Shown here: positions 61,170-64,000 of the stretch, piece after piece
Layout of the letters: every line of letters begins with the position of its first letter
Position numbering within the stretch: position 1 is the stretch's first letter
From: Palsa-883 sp035486355
GTDB lineage: Bacteria > Pseudomonadota > Alphaproteobacteria > Acetobacterales > Acetobacteraceae
NCBI GenBank assembly: GCA_035486355.1
Contig: DATHNE010000207.1
Span: 1-64,000 of the forward strand
Direction of reading: 5' to 3'
DNA length: 64,000 nucleotides
Program-made: the position numbers and the translations under genes
Notes under the pieces: generated by a model
What the model was told of the DNA's origin: nothing
Seen by the model: the letters and a program-made list of their open reading frames with translations, nothing else
The model's database searches: none

Positions 61170-61603
61170 TGGACCTGACCCAATTTGCCATCACCTTGGT
61201 GGCGAAGATGGCGGACGCATTGGTCTATGCCGATGCTGACGGCACGATCCGGGTCTGGAACGACGGTGCCACCCGCGTGTTCGGCCATGTCGCCGCCGAG
61301 GCGATCGGCCAGTCACTCGACCTGATCATCCCGACGGGGTTGCGTGCGCGGCATTGGCAGGGCTATCGCGAGACTGTGCGCACCGGCCAGACCCGCTACG
61401 GCGGTGGCCAGGTGCTGTCAGTGCCAGCCCTGCGCAAGGATGGCACACGCGTCTCGGTGGAATTCACCGTCGTGCCATTCACCGACACCACCGGACAGAT
61501 GACAGGCATCGCGGCGATCATGCGTGATACGAGCCGGACGTTCGAAGAACTGCGGGCGCTGCGTAAGGAGCTGGCCGCCCGGCGGGAAGCCTTCCCCCGA
61601 TGA
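61169..61603 (+). CDS. Single PAS-domain protein
   Basis: A 144-residue protein with one PAS domain: ADALVYADADGTIRVWNDGATRVFGHVAAEAIGQSL, DLIIPTGLRARHWQGYRE and VSVEFTVVPFTDTTGQMTGIAAIMRD. His62 in RARHWQGY stands at the position of the FixL heme-ligand histidine, so heme binding is conceivable; no distal Arg like that of FixL is obvious. No kinase, GGDEF or other output domain follows, only a short helix (EELRALRKELAAR). It would need a partner. It closes the globin-nsrR operon, with a TGATG overlap. Confidence 0.88.
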   Translation: MDLTQFAITLVAKMADALVYADADGTIRVWNDGATRVFGHVAAEAIGQSLDLIIPTGLRARHWQGYRETVRTGQTRYGGGQVLSVPALRKDGTRVSVEFTVVPFTDTTGQMTGIAAIMRDTSRTFEELRALRKELAARREAFPR

Positions 61604-61628
61604 CACGACCACTATGCCGTCCAGCCAG

Positions 61629-63422
61629 TTACCGCACGCGGTAGAGCACCACGCGGTCCCGTTCCTCGGCCTGCAGCCGGGTGCGCACATTCATCAGATC
61701 CCGCCAGCCGATATAACCGAGCAGATGCTCGTCCTCGCGCGAGACCACCGGAATATGCGCCACATTCGCCCGCGTCATGCGATCGATCAGCCCATCGAGA
61801 TACTCATCCGGGTAGGCAACAATCGCACGGGCTTTACCGGCCAGCCGCCCCAGGGTCTCATCCCGGTGCTTGCCAGCACGCCGCCAGCGCAGCACCGCCG
61901 GCGGATCGATAATGCCCAGCACGCGCCGCGCGGCATCCACCACCGGAAAGCTCGGATGCGCCGTGCCCGGATCGGTCAGGAACGACGCGGCCTGATGCAG
62001 CGTCATACTGTCCGGCACCGTCTGCACCTCGGTGGTCATCACATCGTCCGCCCGCGTCAAGGTGAATGGATCAACGCGATACTCACGCGACAGATGATGC
62101 CCGCGCCGTGCCACTTTCTCGGTCAGGATCGATCGGCGCATCAGCAGCACGGTGACCAGATGCGCGGTGACGCAGGCCGCCAGCAACGGCAGCAGTACAT
62201 GCGTGTTGCCCGTCAGCTCCGTGGCGAAAAACGTCGCCGTCAGCGGGGACCGCATGGTGCCACCCATCGTCGCCGCCATCGCCAGCAGCGCCCAGAATCC
62301 CGGGCTGGCCGCCGGCAACACATGCGCCAGCGCCATGCCCATGCCGCCGCCCATGATCCGCAGCGGCGCCAGCACACCGCCCGAGGTGCCGGACCCCAAG
62401 GCCACCCCCCAGATGATCGCCTTCACCGCCAACAACAGCAGCGCCGAAGCCGGCGGCATCGTGCCTTGCAGCATCTGCGCGATGTTGTCGTAGCCGACAC
62501 TGAGTGCCCGCGGATCGATCCAGCCGCCGACGCCGACCACCACGCCACCCAGCATTGGCCACCACATCCAATGGATCGGCAGCTTCAGGAATCCGTCTTC
62601 ACACGCATAGACCAGCCGCGTCAGCAGGCCGGACAGCAGACCCACCAGTACCCAGCACAGCGTCGCGATCAGTGTGACGTCCATTGCGCCCAGGAACGGA
62701 AACAATGGCGAGGGCAAGCCGAGCCAGGTGCGCTCGACCTCGGCGGTGATCGCCGCGACCGCCACCGGAACGAAACTGCGCGGCGTCCATTCGAACAGCA
62801 GCAGCTCCACCGCCAGCATGACCGCGGCGATCGGCGTGCCGAACACCGTGGTCATGCCCGCCGCCGCGCCGGCCACCAGCAGCGTCTTCCGCTCGTTGTC
62901 GCTGACCGGCAGCAATTGCGCGATCAGGGAGCCGATCGCCCCGCCCGTCATGATGATCGGCCCCTCGGCACCGAACGGCCCGCCGGTGCCAATCGAGATC
63001 GCCGACGACAGCGGCTTCAGGATCGCCACCTTCGGGTCTAGCCGCGAGCGCCCGAGCAGGATTGCCTCGATCGCCTCCGGGATCCCGTGACCGCGGATCT
63101 TGTCACTGCCGTAGCGTGCCATCAGGCCGATGATCAGCGCGCCGGCCACCGGCACCAGAACGGCGAACGGCCCCAGCGGCGAGTGGCCGAGCGGCAGGTC
63201 GGCCAAGCTGAAGGCGCCGAAATACGCGATGTTGGTGCACAGGCGGATCAGCTTCAGCAGGATGACACCCGAGATCACGCCGCCGGTGCCCACGAGGAGG
63301 GCGATCGCCACGATCACCAGGACGCGCGGATCGGTGGTGAAATCGCCCAGATGGCGAATTCCTTTGCTCATGGCATGGTCGAGCGTATCGGCGCCGCTCG
63401 CAGATCGTGCGGTCTGTGTCAC
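61629..63422 (-). CDS. ClC-type chloride channel/antiporter with C-terminal CBS domains
   Basis: A 597-residue ClC protein. The anion-selectivity regions are GSDKIRGHGIPE (GxGIPE), GTGGPFGAEGPI (GxxGxEGP) and the later SGTSGGVLAPL; the gate Glu is in GAEGPI. About 14-18 helices are expected. Two CBS domains run from about residue 460 (VMTTEVQTVPDSMTLHQAASFL and the following AHIPVVSREDEHLLGYIG), giving nucleotide control. The start GTG at 63422 has AAGGA 8 bases upstream; an ATG at 63371 has none. It diverges from a MarR-type gene across a palindrome. Confidence 0.92.
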   Translation of the reverse strand: MTQTARSASGADTLDHAMSKGIRHLGDFTTDPRVLVIVAIALLVGTGGVISGVILLKLIRLCTNIAYFGAFSLADLPLGHSPLGPFAVLVPVAGALIIGLMARYGSDKIRGHGIPEAIEAILLGRSRLDPKVAILKPLSSAISIGTGGPFGAEGPIIMTGGAIGSLIAQLLPVSDNERKTLLVAGAAAGMTTVFGTPIAAVMLAVELLLFEWTPRSFVPVAVAAITAEVERTWLGLPSPLFPFLGAMDVTLIATLCWVLVGLLSGLLTRLVYACEDGFLKLPIHWMWWPMLGGVVVGVGGWIDPRALSVGYDNIAQMLQGTMPPASALLLLAVKAIIWGVALGSGTSGGVLAPLRIMGGGMGMALAHVLPAASPGFWALLAMAATMGGTMRSPLTATFFATELTGNTHVLLPLLAACVTAHLVTVLLMRRSILTEKVARRGHHLSREYRVDPFTLTRADDVMTTEVQTVPDSMTLHQAASFLTDPGTAHPSFPVVDAARRVLGIIDPPAVLRWRRAGKHRDETLGRLAGKARAIVAYPDEYLDGLIDRMTRANVAHIPVVSREDEHLLGYIGWRDLMNVRTRLQAEERDRVVLYRVR

Positions 63423-63467
63423 CCTGACGGATCCTTATGGAGGCGGGCGTGCGCGCTGCGCGGCAAA

Positions 63468-63488
63468 TACATCGTATCACGATATGTA
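63468..63488. promoter_or_regulatory. Palindromic operator candidate between ClC and MarR genes
   Basis: TACATCGTATCACGATATGTA. The inner 13 bp ATCGTATCACGAT are an inverted repeat (ATCGT, ATC, ACGAT). It lies 46 bases from the ClC start and 38 from the MarR start, suitable for control of both genes by MarR. Confidence 0.6.
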
Positions 63489-63525
63489 ATTCGCAAGCGG
63501 CGAACCCGCCGCGCGCAGACCAGCC

Positions 63526-63960
63526 ATGACCGGGATGGACACCGCCGAATACCGGCGATTGGCGGAATTCCGCTACCTGATTCGCTGCTTCCTGGAGTTC
63601 AGCGAGGCGGCGGCGGCGCGAGAGGGTCTGACACCGCGCCAGCATCAGGCGCTGCTGGCGATCAAGGGCGCGCCGGAGGCGGCCATCCCGACCATCGGCT
63701 ACCTGGCCGAGCGGTTGCGCATTCAGCACCACAGCGCGGTGGAGCTGGCGGACCGTCTGGTCGAGGGCGGGTTGCTGTTGCGCGTGCCCGACACGCACGA
63801 CCGGCGGCGCGTGCGGCTGGCGCTGACGGCGACCGCCGAAGCCCGTCTGGCCGCGCTGTCGGCCAACCACCTGGAGGAGCTGCACCGCGTGCGGCCGGCG
63901 TTGTTGGAGATCCTGGATCAGGCCCGCGACGGCGCGGGCAGCCAGGGTGGCCACCCCTAG
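63526..63960 (+). CDS. MarR-family transcriptional regulator
   Basis: A 144-residue winged-helix regulator. LTPRQHQALLAIKGAPEAAIPTIGYLAERLRIQHHSAVELADRLVEGGLL is the DNA-binding core with the wing VPDTHDRRRVRLALTATAEARL. MarR proteins sense organic ligands or oxidants and usually repress neighbouring genes. The divergent ClC gene and the palindrome between them make the ClC gene a plausible target. There is no recognisable redox Cys. The stop is followed by the start of a family A repeat. Confidence 0.9.
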   Translation: MTGMDTAEYRRLAEFRYLIRCFLEFSEAAAAREGLTPRQHQALLAIKGAPEAAIPTIGYLAERLRIQHHSAVELADRLVEGGLLLRVPDTHDRRRVRLALTATAEARLAALSANHLEELHRVRPALLEILDQARDGAGSQGGHP

Positions 63961-64000
63961 TCGCCTCTTCCGCTGTGCGGGAGAGGTGTTGGCCGGGGCG
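63961..64000. repeat. Start of a family A palindromic repeat (cut by window end)
   Basis: GCCTCTTCCGCTGTGCGGGAGAGG closely resembles the first stem of the copies at 15190 and 23526. Only this arm is inside the window. Confidence 0.65.

Noticed and set aside
61524..63041. Open frame of about 500 codons on the + strand across the ClC gene
   Set aside because: Arg/His/Gln-rich, antisense to the conserved GxGIPE and GxEGP motifs, no family.

Overview
The window is high-GC, densely coded bacterial chromosome with no rRNA or tRNA gene, no CRISPR array, no insertion sequence and no prophage that I could see. The organism looks like an alphaproteobacterium, most likely Rhodospirillales/Acetobacteraceae. 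The reasons are a UPF0262 protein (a family largely confined to Alphaproteobacteria), the fabD-fabG-acpP-fabF-mltG order, a lysine/alanine-rich histone H1-like protein, and the dispersed palindromic 'CTCTCCCG..CGGGAGAG' repeats. The family assignment is inference.

Layout. (1) 1-15.2 kb is a catabolic and uptake island: an asparaginase-like Ntn hydrolase (cut by the window edge), an MBL-fold hydrolase, a luciferase-like flavin oxidoreductase, then a leftward operon (alpha/beta hydrolase, twin-domain class III CoA-transferase, thiolase-like protein, DUF35 Zn-ribbon/OB protein). A rightward Liv-type ABC importer follows, with a fused permease-ATPase and a twin-arginine-like solute-binding protein. 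The island ends with a divergent SDR, a carboxymuconolactone-decarboxylase-family protein and a 3-hydroxyisobutyrate-dehydrogenase-family enzyme. Together these suggest import, CoA activation and shortening of one unidentified acid. (2) 15.3-21 kb: kynureninase with an SDR, a SulP transporter and a YfcC/DcuC-type carrier. (3) 21-28.7 kb: two thioesterases, enoyl-CoA hydratase, the CbpA/CbpM co-chaperone pair, FtsH, NagA and a DHA2 MFS exporter. (4) 28.8-37.5 kb: a long leftward run (ThDP enzyme, CNT nucleoside transporter, gamma-glutamyltransferase, SnoaL-like protein, PEP-mutase/ICL-family lyase, molybdopterin oxidoreductase, 2OG-Fe dioxygenase). (5) 37.6-42.3 kb: a DUF6134 protein, then a compact operon of phytanoyl-CoA-type dioxygenase, GT4 glycosyltransferase and the 3-oxo-tetronate kinase/decarboxylase pair. 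(6) 42.3-46.1 kb: the histone-like protein with a probable upstream small gene, then prpC and prpD. (7) 46.2-50 kb: cyclic amidohydrolase, small membrane protein, carbamoylase and racemase, which is a hydantoin or allantoin set. (8) 50-57.8 kb: housekeeping genes (DUF983, UPF0262, mtnA, DUF2272 lipoprotein, mltG and the fatty-acid synthesis core). (9) 58-64 kb: a class II glutamine amidotransferase, a DUF2889 protein, the truncated globin-NsrR-FTHF cyclo-ligase-PAS operon, and a ClC channel divergent from a MarR regulator.

The best regulatory signal is just upstream of the globin gene. A near-perfect 11-1-11 palindrome of the NsrR type overlaps the -10 of a well-spaced promoter, and the second gene of that operon encodes a three-cysteine Rrf2/NsrR protein. 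The last gene of the operon is a single PAS domain with a histidine placed like the FixL heme ligand. The set could therefore be a self-contained nitric-oxide response unit.
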